Origin: Leptospira alstonii serovar Sichuan str. 79601
GTDB taxonomy: Bacteria; Spirochaetota; Leptospiria; Leptospirales; Leptospiraceae
NCBI RefSeq assembly: GCF_000347175.1
Contig: NZ_ANIK01000113.1
Location: 1-54,245, forward strand
Length of the DNA: 54,245 bases
Direction of reading: 5' to 3'
Positions 17,701 to 51,392 of the stretch are shown in pieces (position 1 is the first letter of the stretch; every line of letters starts with the position of its first letter). The notes below the pieces were generated by a model. The model was not told where the DNA came from and did not search any database. It worked only from the letters and a program-made list of their open reading frames with translations. A program made the translations under genes and the position numbers.

Positions 17701-18143
17701 TTCACGCTACTTTTAGAACTTCGATCCTCTCCCTTTTAATTGTTTTCGCTTTCACTTCGACAAACGGCCTATTGGCGGATAAAAATTCTCCCAGTAGCGA
17801 AGGAAGCGCAAAACAGGTTATGAGCGCCAAAGAATATCTCGATTCCGATCTGGATCGAATCTTCCCGATCATTCAAAAGATGAAAAAAGAAGAAGCGGCG
17901 ATCTTAATCACTCAGATTCGAGAAACATCCAAGAAAGAGTGGCCCAACGCGGATAAATTCTACTTTTTAATTTCTCACTTGGAAAGTATCAAAGCGATCG
18001 AAGAAGAACACGAAAGATTGAAAAGTTTGAACGAAGTCTATTTAATCGGCGCCTTGTTACTTAGCGGATTTCTGGTTTTTTCGATTTTCCGTCAACGTTC
18101 CCTCATTCGTAAAATCAACGCTCAACTGGAAGATAAAGAGTAA
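17697..18143 (+). CDS. Hypothetical exported protein with C-terminal anchor
   Basis: This 148-residue protein has a signal peptide (about 1-27), a helical Lys/Glu-rich periplasmic segment with SAKEYLDSDLDRIFPII, and a membrane helix near residues 116-133 followed by RQR. It overlaps the preceding gene by 4 bases and ends the ECF operon. Helical periplasmic proteins in such operons can sense stress, but no known family is evident here. Confidence 0.6.
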   Translation: MIHATFRTSILSLLIVFAFTSTNGLLADKNSPSSEGSAKQVMSAKEYLDSDLDRIFPIIQKMKKEEAAILITQIRETSKKEWPNADKFYFLISHLESIKAIEEEHERLKSLNEVYLIGALLLSGFLVFSIFRQRSLIRKINAQLEDKE

Positions 18144-20585
<2,442 letters not shown>

Positions 20586-20652
20586 ATTCTTCTTTCCGAC
20601 AGAGATAATTTTCCAAAGATAGATCCAATCGACACGTTGAGGGATCTTATTC

Positions 20653-25464
<4,812 letters not shown>

Positions 25465-25522
25465 AAAAGAAATCAGTGAGATAAATAAATTTAAAAAAAA
25501 ATGTAAAAAATTATTAAAACAC

Positions 25523-25714
<192 letters not shown>

Positions 25715-25761
25715 GTAAATCTAGCAACACATTTTCATTCTAAGAAGGGATGAAATTTTAA

Positions 25762-25790
25762 AACCCGCTTTACCAAGCGGGTTTTTTCTT
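25762..25790 (+). terminator. Rho-independent terminator of the Lys/Ala peptide gene
   Basis: AACCCGCTT and AAGCGGGTT form a perfect 9-bp stem around TACC, followed by TTTTTCTTTT. The run of A on the other side may allow weak action for the minus-strand gene at 25843. Confidence 0.9.
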
Positions 25791-25842
25791 TTAAAGACAC
25801 TCTTTCAAACGTTTAAGATCGCTCAATCAAACGTCAATCGAC

Positions 25843-26532
25843 TTAAATACCTAAAAATTCGCCGAGAAAACTCATTTCATCCTTCATCTCGGGCAAAATA
25901 TCTCCGTAACCCTTGATTTGTTTGGACTCTCCGTCCACATTGATCTCATAAAGACGATATTCTTGATTGGTTGCGGATGATTTTTCTAATTTGAAGAAGC
26001 GAGTAGGATTCTTTGAGAAACGATTGTATAAAGTAAATTTATGATAATAGAATCCTTCTTTGTTTGTATTGATCGGATAAGGCATAAAATATTCCGCACC
26101 GACAAGCAATGAATCCGGCTTTACGATCACCATTCTCGTCCAAGTAGCAAGATTGATCGGATAATTTTCCTCTAAGAAAGACTTCTTATGTTTACTTTCC
26201 CAAATCGATAGAATTTTTAAACGGACATCCTTCGCTTGTTTATATCTCTGAAGTCCGTTCAAAGAAATTTCCAACAACGATAAAAGGGGAATCGTCTCAT
26301 TTTTACCACTCTTAACAAGTTCAAGTTGAACCAACTTCTTGGAAGAATGAAAATCTTGATTATAAATTTCTTGCCAGATCTTTTCCCGCACTTGCGCGCC
26401 CTCCGTACTTTCCGATAAAAGAGAGGGAGGAAGCGTAATCCACACTGAAACCGCACAAATCAAAACCGATAAAAACATGAAGTGATCCCTGCAACGTCTG
26501 ATGGAGTGAGTAATGTCTTCTAAAAGAGTCAT
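25843..26532 (-). CDS. Hypothetical exported protein
   Basis: This 229-residue protein has a hydrophobic stretch at about residues 17-37 preceded by Arg/Cys/Arg (SIRRCRDHF), which may be a signal peptide or an anchor. The mature part has a helical first half with many Leu and Lys, and a second half with GYYHKFTLYN-like strands. I recognise no domain. It follows the SUFU-domain gene by 13 bases on the same strand, so it belongs to that operon. Confidence 0.6.
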   Translation of the reverse strand: MTLLEDITHSIRRCRDHFMFLSVLICAVSVWITLPPSLLSESTEGAQVREKIWQEIYNQDFHSSKKLVQLELVKSGKNETIPLLSLLEISLNGLQRYKQAKDVRLKILSIWESKHKKSFLEENYPINLATWTRMVIVKPDSLLVGAEYFMPYPINTNKEGFYYHKFTLYNRFSKNPTRFFKLEKSSATNQEYRLYEINVDGESKQIKGYGDILPEMKDEMSFLGEFLGI

Positions 26533-26545
26533 TTTCTATAAAATT

Positions 26546-27921
<1,376 letters not shown>

Positions 27922-27947
27922 AGGTCTTTAGACAAGGTTATAACGGA

Positions 27948-28082
27948 ATGAGAATGTTTCAACTCTCTAAAGAATGGAATGAACGTAAGGATTCTAAAAA
28001 AGGCGAAGGTGAAAAAGTAAGAAACCGGGAACGCTTAAGAGCCTTAACGTCTTTCCCGGCTTCAAAAGGACTCGAGAACTAA
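27948..28082 (+). CDS. Possible small protein of 44 residues
   Basis: An open frame from ATG to TAA encodes a charged peptide (MFQLSKEWNERKD then RNRERLRALTSF). It has no strong ribosome site. Its stop overlaps the stop of the opposing small frame at 28079. Only one of the two may be real. Confidence 0.25.
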   Translation: MRMFQLSKEWNERKDSKKGEGEKVRNRERLRALTSFPASKGLEN

Positions 28083-28195
28083 CGATGGACGTACTGTTTC
28101 AAAGCGCGAATCGGAATTCTTTCCCGGGAAACCCTTGTTTTATACTGCTCGAATAGGATTAAGAATAATAGTGTGATCAGAAATAAGTTTTCCAT
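28079..28195 (-). CDS. Possible small membrane protein of 38 residues
   Basis: The peptide starts MENLFLITLLFLILFEQY, a single membrane helix, followed by a basic tail (RVSRERIPIRALKQYVHR). That pattern is typical of small single-pass bacterial membrane proteins. No clear ribosome site is seen, so the call is tentative. Confidence 0.35.
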   Translation of the reverse strand: MENLFLITLLFLILFEQYKTRVSRERIPIRALKQYVHR

Positions 28196-28335
28196 ACTTA
28201 CAATTGACTACGATTCTAATAAAAAATCGAATCATTTTGGAAATTTTTTTCCAAAGTTTTCACGAAACAATTCCGACTTTTTGGAAAAAAATTGACTGAA
28301 TAAAAAACGGGTCTTAGAAAAGAAGATCGTTCTTA
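28196..28335. other. AT-rich spacer with palindromes
   Basis: TTTGGAAA and TTTCCAAA arms near 28235-28255 form an inverted repeat across a T run, and CTTTTTGGAAAAA occurs again near 28273. With the two doubtful small frames, 27922-28335 otherwise holds nothing I recognise. Confidence 0.35.
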
Positions 28336-28587
<252 letters not shown>

Positions 28588-28645
28588 GAATGCTACATTA
28601 CGGATTCTATTATCGGTCGGGTTCGAATCCAGCAGAAAGTGATTC

Positions 28646-28948
<303 letters not shown>

Positions 28949-29021
28949 AAATCGACCCAATCCTGAATTTTGCGAAACCTTGGAAAATGTCTGACTTATG
29001 ATTTTGGAAATTTCTTTCAGC

Positions 29022-30545
<1,524 letters not shown>

Positions 30546-30549
30546 AAAT

Positions 30550-31005
30550 TTACCTTATGGATTTTATTTTTGTTCGTGAATTCGAACCGGGCGGAAGAAC
30601 CTTACATTCTCCTTTTCCGATCGTTTCCCCTTTTTGATTGGTCCAAAAAATTTTCATTTCGACCATCTTCGTCCTTTGGATCTTATTTTTTACCTCTACC
30701 GTACAAGTTACGGTGTCACCCGGATAAACCGGTTTACGAAACTTGGTCACGGTTTCCAAAGCAACGGTTCCGAGTCCCGGCAGTTTCATTCCCAGAACGG
30801 GCGCAAGAAGAGAAGCGGCAAGTCCCCCGTGTGCAATTCTAGTTCCGAATATCGTGGTTTTTGCATATTCTTCGTCTACGTGCAGCGGATTGAAGTCCCC
30901 GCTGATCCCCGCAAAAAGATAAATATCCGTCTCGGTGATCGTTTTCGTAAAACTCGCCTTATCTCCGATTTCAATTTCTTCGTAAGATTTCCCTTTTTGA
31001 TACAT
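30550..31005 (-). CDS. MaoC-like enoyl-CoA hydratase
   Basis: This 151-residue hot-dog protein has the hydratase motif GDFNPLHVDEEYAK (catalytic Asp and His) and AHGGLAASLL, then RKPVYPGDTVTCTVEV. R-specific MaoC hydratases add water to trans-2-enoyl-CoA. Its neighbours, a thiolase-like protein and an acyl-CoA dehydrogenase, place it in acyl-CoA metabolism. It is the first gene of a two-gene unit with the thiolase-like gene. Confidence 0.9.
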   Translation of the reverse strand: MYQKGKSYEEIEIGDKASFTKTITETDIYLFAGISGDFNPLHVDEEYAKTTIFGTRIAHGGLAASLLAPVLGMKLPGLGTVALETVTKFRKPVYPGDTVTCTVEVKNKIQRTKMVEMKIFWTNQKGETIGKGECKVLPPGSNSRTKIKSIR

Positions 31006-31034
31006 TCTCGATTTCTCCGATCGTTTTATTCGGC

Positions 31035-31077
31035 GCCTGTCCCAAAATCCGAAAAGAAAAAACGCAGGAGTTCCCGC
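31035..31077 (+). repeat. Fragment of the GCCTGTCCCAAAA repeat
   Basis: GCCTGTCCCAAAA at 31035-31047 matches the ends of the element at 8174-8407, and GCAGGAGTTCCCGC at 31064-31077 is the reverse of its GTGGGAACTCCTGC block. The middle of the element is absent, so this is a remnant or deletion derivative. Confidence 0.6.
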
Positions 31078-31104
31078 ATTTTTAAGTTTTTAACACAAGT
31101 TCTT

Positions 31105-31126
31105 AACGAACATTCGGCGTAAAAAA
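31105..31126 (+). repeat. Isolated end motif of the modular hairpin repeat
   Basis: ACGAACATTCGGCGTAAAAA matches the end seen at 12364 (AACGTGAGTTCGGCGTAAAA) and 1908. The 31127-31232 stretch between it and copy 1 has no gene. Confidence 0.5.
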
Positions 31127-31232
31127 GATCGGTCACTTTCCGCTACGGCAAGTGGGTTGTGGCAGGGATCAAGGCGGAGTCGATAAAACCGGTTTCGGAG
31201 AAACTAAAAAAGCAATTTTTATAGAATACGAT

Positions 31233-31380
31233 CATTTAGCGTGAATTCGGTATAATCGATGCGAAAGCGATTGAAGCGAAAATTCCGAAGGAATTGTAGC
31301 ATAAAGCGCGGTCCCTCGCCGTTTTTTCTTACGGAAAAAATCGGCGAGGGATTCGCCCAAACGTTCTCCACGAATTCGTG
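31233..31380 (+). repeat. Modular hairpin repeat, copy 1
   Basis: In order: an end motif (AGCGTGAATTCGG), the block ATAATCGATGCGAAAGCG plus ATTGAAGCGA (31252-31279), hairpin 1 (AATTCC-GAA-GGAATT, 31281-31295), GCGCGGTCC (31306-31314), hairpin 2 (CCCTCGCCG with TTTTTT, pairing with AAAAAA and CGGCGAGGG, 31313-31350) and GGATTCGCCC (31349-31358). Copy 2 at 44711 has the same blocks with different stems. It lies between the MaoC gene and the acyl-CoA dehydrogenase terminus. Confidence 0.65.
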
Positions 31381-31439
31381 TATTATGAAGTATTTTCTCC
31401 TAAAGCCGTCCGTTTTTTGGTTGTCCGTTTTCTTAGTCT

Positions 31440-33065
31440 TTATACTCCGAAAGCCGCATTACCCAAAATTCCTTCTTTCAAAAATTCGATACAACTTTCT
31501 ATTTCTTTTTCGGGCGCGTTTAGATTTCCGAACGCACGCAAAAGTTCGTTCACTCCATCCTCATTCAGTTCTTTTAAATATGCAATTCCTCTAATATATC
31601 GTGCGGTCAGATAATACGCGAGAATATTAAGATCCTTTTCCTTATCGGAAGTTTTGTAGTGATTGTCGTCTTTCGTCAAATCCCAAACGCTCAGTTTTAA
31701 AATCGTCGTTAATGTCAAAAGATCCGCAAAACCGAATTCAAGAGCTTGGCTTTTTTTCCTTTCCGGATTTTCTCCCACGGATCGAATTAAAGAATCCAAA
31801 CAACGTATCAAAGTCCCGATCGGAGTTCCTTCCGTTTTTTGTTCGGAAAGGTTTCTCATTTCTTCCGTGGCCGCGCTTTGGATGATACTTTTAAACTTAT
31901 CGTAACCTCCGTAACTCGCGGAAATGATACTTCTTTGAATCTCCGATGTACCTCCTCCGATTGTCGCCAACTTTACGTCCCTGTAAAATCGACTTACGGG
32001 AACCTCGCGCATGTAACCCATCCCCCCGTGAATCTGCACCGCGTCGGAAGCGACTTCTTCACCTACCTCCGAAGCGAAGAGTTTTACGATGGAACTTTCC
32101 ATGGGAAGACTCACGTCCGGCTCGGAATCTTTTTTACGAGCTACAAAATAAACGACTCTTCTGGAAGCGCAGAGATAAACCCAGGTTCTCGCGATCTTCT
32201 CCTTCATTGCAAAAAAAGAAAGGATCGGTTTGCCGAACTGTTGTCTTTGCCAAGTATAACGTATACAACTTTCCAACGTATTTTCCATTCCGCCCATCAA
32301 TGCGGCAAGAAGTACGGTTCTTTCCCATTCCAAAGTCGCTTTACCGATTCTTAAAAATCCGGAGTGTAAAGGACCTAACAAATTCTCATCGGGAACGAAC
32401 ATATCTTGGAATGAAAGTTCCGCAGTTGTCGAAGTGTTGTGGCCTAATTTTTTTAAAACCTTGGAAACGCTGAAACCTTTCCTATCGGACTCAACGATAA
32501 ACGCTGAAATTCCCATCGGCCCTCGAGACTTTACGGTTCTCGCCATTACGATAAACACTTGTCCGATCGGTCCGTTGGTGATGAACATTTTACTTCCGTT
32601 AAGAACAAAACCTCCCGTAGTTTTTTCGGCATAAGTTCTCATTCCCGCCGCATCGGAACCGGAATCCGGTTCAGTCAAACCCAAACCCGCGATCCATTCG
32701 CCGGATGCAAGTTTCGGCAAATATTTATTTTTTTGCGCGTCCGTTCCTTGAAATAAAATCGGAAGAGTTCCGATGATCATATGTGCTCCCCAAGAAAGTC
32801 CGAAACCGGCGTCCAGCGAACCCGCGTTAAACGCCTCTTGCGCGAGACAACATTGAAAACAAGTACCTCCTTGTCCTCCATATTGTTCGGGAAGAGGAAT
32901 TCCTAATAATCCCATGGAACCCATCTCCTTCCAGAGCTCGTCAGCCCAAGCGCAATCTTCGTCCCTTTGCTCCACGGAAGGAAGAACCTTTTCCTTTGCG
33001 AACTCTTTGACCGTATTGTAAAAATCCCGGTCTTCGCTTTCTAAATATGGATTTAAAAACAACAT
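31440..33065 (-). CDS. Acyl-CoA dehydrogenase with C-terminal extension
   Basis: This 541-residue FAD enzyme oxidises acyl-CoA to enoyl-CoA, the first step of beta-oxidation, the main carbon route in Leptospira. Landmarks are GLTEPDSGSDAAG (FAD/substrate binding), MFITNGPIGQVFIV, and HGGMGYMREVPVSRFYRDV. Where most medium-chain enzymes have the catalytic Glu (E-G-T-S) this has IGGGTSEIQR. The Glu of TLEWERTVLLA sits where isovaleryl- and long-chain-type enzymes keep theirs, so activity is plausible. About 150 extra residues at the end are helical, as in other large acyl-CoA dehydrogenases. Confidence 0.9.
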   Translation of the reverse strand: MLFLNPYLESEDRDFYNTVKEFAKEKVLPSVEQRDEDCAWADELWKEMGSMGLLGIPLPEQYGGQGGTCFQCCLAQEAFNAGSLDAGFGLSWGAHMIIGTLPILFQGTDAQKNKYLPKLASGEWIAGLGLTEPDSGSDAAGMRTYAEKTTGGFVLNGSKMFITNGPIGQVFIVMARTVKSRGPMGISAFIVESDRKGFSVSKVLKKLGHNTSTTAELSFQDMFVPDENLLGPLHSGFLRIGKATLEWERTVLLAALMGGMENTLESCIRYTWQRQQFGKPILSFFAMKEKIARTWVYLCASRRVVYFVARKKDSEPDVSLPMESSIVKLFASEVGEEVASDAVQIHGGMGYMREVPVSRFYRDVKLATIGGGTSEIQRSIISASYGGYDKFKSIIQSAATEEMRNLSEQKTEGTPIGTLIRCLDSLIRSVGENPERKKSQALEFGFADLLTLTTILKLSVWDLTKDDNHYKTSDKEKDLNILAYYLTARYIRGIAYLKELNEDGVNELLRAFGNLNAPEKEIESCIEFLKEGILGNAAFGV

Positions 33066-33393
33066 ACACCTTGTCGACTCCGCTTTTACATTTTAGAATT
33101 CCATAATACTCTGTTTCATTTCTAAAAAATCTTCGATTTTTTTGTTATCGAATTTTGTACGAGTCCTACACCTCCTATTTTGAGATAGATTCTGAAAATC
33201 GGGTTTCGGCAGAAAGAATAGAAAGGGAACTTGACCCCATCAAGTTATTTTTGAATCCGCCACTTGAAGCGAAGAAATAAACATACGTTCAATTTGGAAA
33301 GTCGCTTTCTAAAATAGAACCGGAGAATTTTAGAACGGGCTCTAAATCAAAATAAAGTTTTATCGAAATGAAAACGAGGTTTAAGGACGGGTT
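33066..33393. other. Intergenic stretch, no clear gene
   Basis: It contains the 5' region of the acyl-CoA dehydrogenase gene and a pair of short direct repeats (ACGGGCTCTAAATC near 33340 and ACGGGTTCTAAATC near 33385). A short plus-strand frame ending at about 33280 (RIERELDPIKLFLNPPLEAKK) looks coding-like but has no start and no family; I treat it as a possible remnant. Confidence 0.4.
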
Positions 33394-35439
<2,046 letters not shown>

Positions 35440-35455
35440 ATCGACTCCGATGAAA

Positions 35456-36427
<972 letters not shown>

Positions 36428-36437
36428 CGAAATAGAC

Positions 36438-36468
<31 letters not shown>

Positions 36469-36529
36469 AGGTCAAGTGGAAACCGGGCGTGTTTTTAGTC
36501 GGAAATTTAGAATTGTCTAATATCCGTCG

Positions 36530-36892
36530 TTACCTTCGGTCCAAAGAGGTCTCGATCAAAGTATCCACGTCCAAGGAAACGGGAGCGTTTTTCATCGGAT
36601 CTTCCGCTTTATAAATCGTATTCTGCACGTTAGATTCAGCTTCGACAGTCGCTCCGTAAATCTGTTCCTGAATCCAAGAATGAAGTTCGTTACGAGCGAG
36701 TCCCGCTCCCTGATTTTCGAAAAAAGCGAGCCATACGAAAGAGGTGGAAAAAAACGCGAATAAGAACGTAATGAACGCAAGCTGAATCATTCTCCAGCGA
36801 CGTTTTTTGTAAACCGCGTCGCAGATTTTAGAACTCCAGACCTTGCTCGAAAGTCTGTCCGAAATTTCTTTCTCGAATCCGTTCGATTTCAT
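36530..36892 (-). CDS. Hypothetical single-pass protein, likely anti-sigma factor
   Basis: This 120-residue protein has a cytoplasmic basic N-terminus (about 35 residues), one membrane helix (about 36-55) and a periplasmic tail of about 60 residues. It directly follows an ECF sigma gene, and that topology is typical for anti-sigma factors such as CnrY or RsiV types. No sequence family could be assigned. Confidence 0.6.
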   Translation of the reverse strand: MKSNGFEKEISDRLSSKVWSSKICDAVYKKRRWRMIQLAFITFLFAFFSTSFVWLAFFENQGAGLARNELHSWIQEQIYGATVEAESNVQNTIYKAEDPMKNAPVSLDVDTLIETSLDRR

Positions 36893-36908
36893 GCTGCTTC
36901 GATCCTAT

Positions 36909-37421
<513 letters not shown>

Positions 37422-37428
37422 GGATACC

Positions 37429-37980
<552 letters not shown>

Positions 37981-38002
37981 GAGGTTTTTTCTCAATCGAT
38001 AA

Positions 38003-38028
38003 GACCCTTGGTTCAAAAGTTTGTTTCC
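38003..38028 (-). promoter_or_regulatory. Candidate ECF-sigma promoter of the sensor-sigma-anti-sigma operon
   Basis: On the minus strand GGAAAC (38028-38023) and GTC (38005-38003, within GGTCTTATC) lie 17 bases apart, and the ATG at 37980 follows 22 bases later. GGAAAC with AAC and a GTC-type -10 is the classic ECF promoter shape. It implies the sigma factor drives its own operon. Confidence 0.5.
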
Positions 38029-38147
38029 TGTTTCGAAATTTTTTCCGGGCTTGGATCCGTTGAAAAGAAAAAAAGAACTTTCTCCGTTGAAATTTGGCTT
38101 GTAAGCCGATCAAAAAACCTTCCTGATTTTGACGGATTCGCGATTTC

Positions 38148-38840
<693 letters not shown>

Positions 38841-38850
38841 GATTTTATAA

Positions 38851-38953
38851 TAGAGTTGTTGAAAAATTCAATAGTCGCGATTAACAAAACTACTTCAATC
38901 GTCCATTTGAATGAAACAGAAACAAATGGAGAATTAATTTTTCAACAACTCTA
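38851..38953. mobile_element. MITE with 18-bp terminal inverted repeats and TA ends, copy 2
   Basis: TAGAGTTGTTGAAAAATT at 38851-38868 is the exact reverse complement of 38936-38953. The 103-base element has the same interior layout as copy 1 at 18291 with 6 extra bases. It sits between two convergent gene ends, where its stem followed by T-rich sequence could also help end transcription. Confidence 0.8.
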
Positions 38954-38967
38954 ATGTAATTTTTGAT

Positions 38968-39991
<1,024 letters not shown>

Positions 39992-40005
39992 CTCCCCTTT
40001 TGAGC

Positions 40006-44492
<4,487 letters not shown>

Positions 44493-44710
44493 TTTTATAG
44501 GAAGCTCTTTTGGCGATTATCCGCTTACATACATGAGACCTTAAGCGGTAGGTTTATAGTTACATTTCAATAGTCTAATTTAAAATATCTTAAACAATTA
44601 CCCGTAAAATTATACGAGAAATTTGTCCTAAAAACCTGATGGAAATTTGCAGGAGCGCACTAGGAGTCAGATGACCTTGTGCATCCTAGAAAAAGTTGTC
44701 AGGAAGTGAT
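44493..44710. other. Intergenic stretch with a weak repeat trace
   Basis: No gene seen. TTTGTCCTAAAAACC at about 44630 resembles the start of the repeat at 372-545, followed by GCAGGAGCGC. The rest is AT-rich and featureless to me. Confidence 0.4.
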
Positions 44711-44880
44711 ATAATCAATGCGAAAGCGATTGAAGCGAGATCAACAAATTGGAATGACGAAAGAATTTCGCTTTTCGAACGATCCGTCAATTTGTTGATC
44801 AGAGCAGAAAGCGCGGTCCAGCCTTGGCAAAGCCAAGGGCTGGATTCGCCCAGCTTTTTACGCCAAACTCGCGTCATTAA
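44711..44880 (+). repeat. Modular hairpin repeat, copy 2
   Basis: In order: ATAATCAATGCGAAAGCG plus ATTGAAGCGA (44711-44738), hairpin 1 with a perfect 13-bp stem (GATCAACAAATTG at 44739-44751, CAATTTGTTGATC at 44788-44800), AGAAAGCGCGGTCC (to 44819), hairpin 2 (CCAGCCTTGGC with GCCAAGGGCTGG, 44818-44843), GGATTCGCCC (44842-44851) and an end TTTTTACGCCAAACTCGCG. The blocks equal those of copy 1 at 31233, but both stems differ in sequence while remaining paired. Confidence 0.7.
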
Positions 44881-44922
44881 AACTTCGTTATACTATATTA
44901 TAATTTACTTATGAGCTTGTTC

Positions 44923-45740
<818 letters not shown>

Positions 45741-45744
<4 letters not shown>

Positions 45745-46055
45745 TCTTTCTCCAAGAATTTTCTGGCCTTTTCTCTGTGTTCTTCTCGAATCGCCGATTG
45801 AACACTTGCCAGTACGGCCGCAATCACTCCGGCGTCATCCAGAAATCCAGCGCCCGGAATAAAATCCGGAACCGCATCGATCGGAGAAATGAAATAAGCC
45901 AATGCGCCCGCGATGATAAGTTTGGTTCGAAGAGGCGTTTCCGAATCCATCATGGAATAATATAACGCCACAAGATCTTCCGTAAACGGTATCTTGGACA
46001 TTACGGATTTTAATTTCGGCCAAAATTCCCTTTTTACATTTTCAATCAAATCCAT
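45741..46055 (-). CDS. DUF1232 (YkvA-like) protein
   Basis: This 104-residue protein has a hydrophobic segment with the DUF1232 hallmark ALAYFISPIDAVPDFIPGAGFLDD and a helical C-terminus. The family is membrane-associated and of unknown function. The frame extends to 46277, but the start at 46055 has an AAGGAACC site upstream and fits the family length; the longer form would run into the divergent nucleosidase gene. Confidence 0.8.
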
Positions 46056-46110
46056 AAAAGGTTCCTTTTCTTTCGAGTCGATGATTTCTCTCTTGTCCCA
46101 AATTCTACTT

Positions 46111-50549
<4,439 letters not shown>

Positions 50550-50610
50550 TGAAAATAAAAGAGGATTCCAGATTTTTACTTCACGCGTTTTTAGCACTCT
50601 AAAAAAACAG

Positions 50611-50639
50611 TTTCCATTTTCCTTCCTAAACCTTAATAT
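50611..50639 (+). promoter_or_regulatory. Candidate promoter of loa22
   Basis: TTTCCA at 50611-50616 and TAATAT at 50634-50639 are 17 bases apart. The -35 match is weak and the -10 better. A leader of about 40 bases follows. Confidence 0.35.
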
Positions 50640-50659
50640 GACACACTGAAACCAAAACC

Positions 50660-50673
50660 CCTTAGATCTAAGG
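50660..50673 (+). promoter_or_regulatory. Perfect 14-bp palindrome abutting the loa22 ribosome site
   Basis: CCTTAGATCTAAGG reads the same on both strands and overlaps the start of the purine-rich ribosome site AAGGAAGG (50670-50677), 13 bases before the ATG at 50686. It could be a protein-binding site or a small stem that hides part of the ribosome site. Confidence 0.5.
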
Positions 50674-50685
50674 AAGGAAAGAAAC

Positions 50686-51273
<588 letters not shown>

Positions 51274-51305
51274 AACCAATCAACCGGAAATCCGATTCGA
51301 TTCAG

Positions 51306-51338
51306 AAAGGGCCGATGAGAAATCATCGTCCCTTTTTT
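51306..51338 (+). terminator. Rho-independent terminator of loa22
   Basis: AAAGGGCCGATGA pairs with TCATCGTCCCTTT around GAAA, with one mismatch, and runs into TTTTTT. It lies 33 bases past the stop codon. Confidence 0.88.
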
Positions 51339-51392
51339 ATTTGATTTTGGTTTTTCGCAACTTCCACTGGATTCCGAATTGGAACGACTTCA

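Noticed and set aside
28610..28635. GGGTTCGAATCC, a tRNA T-loop-like motif
   Set aside because: The flanking bases do not pair as a T stem, and no acceptor, D or anticodon arm is found upstream.
33188..33282. Coding-like plus-strand fragment before the acyl-CoA dehydrogenase gene
   Set aside because: No start codon in frame and no recognisable family; kept only as a possible remnant.
44696..44914. 72-codon plus-strand frame
   Set aside because: It is the translation of the modular hairpin repeat; stems and blocks explain the sequence better than a protein does.
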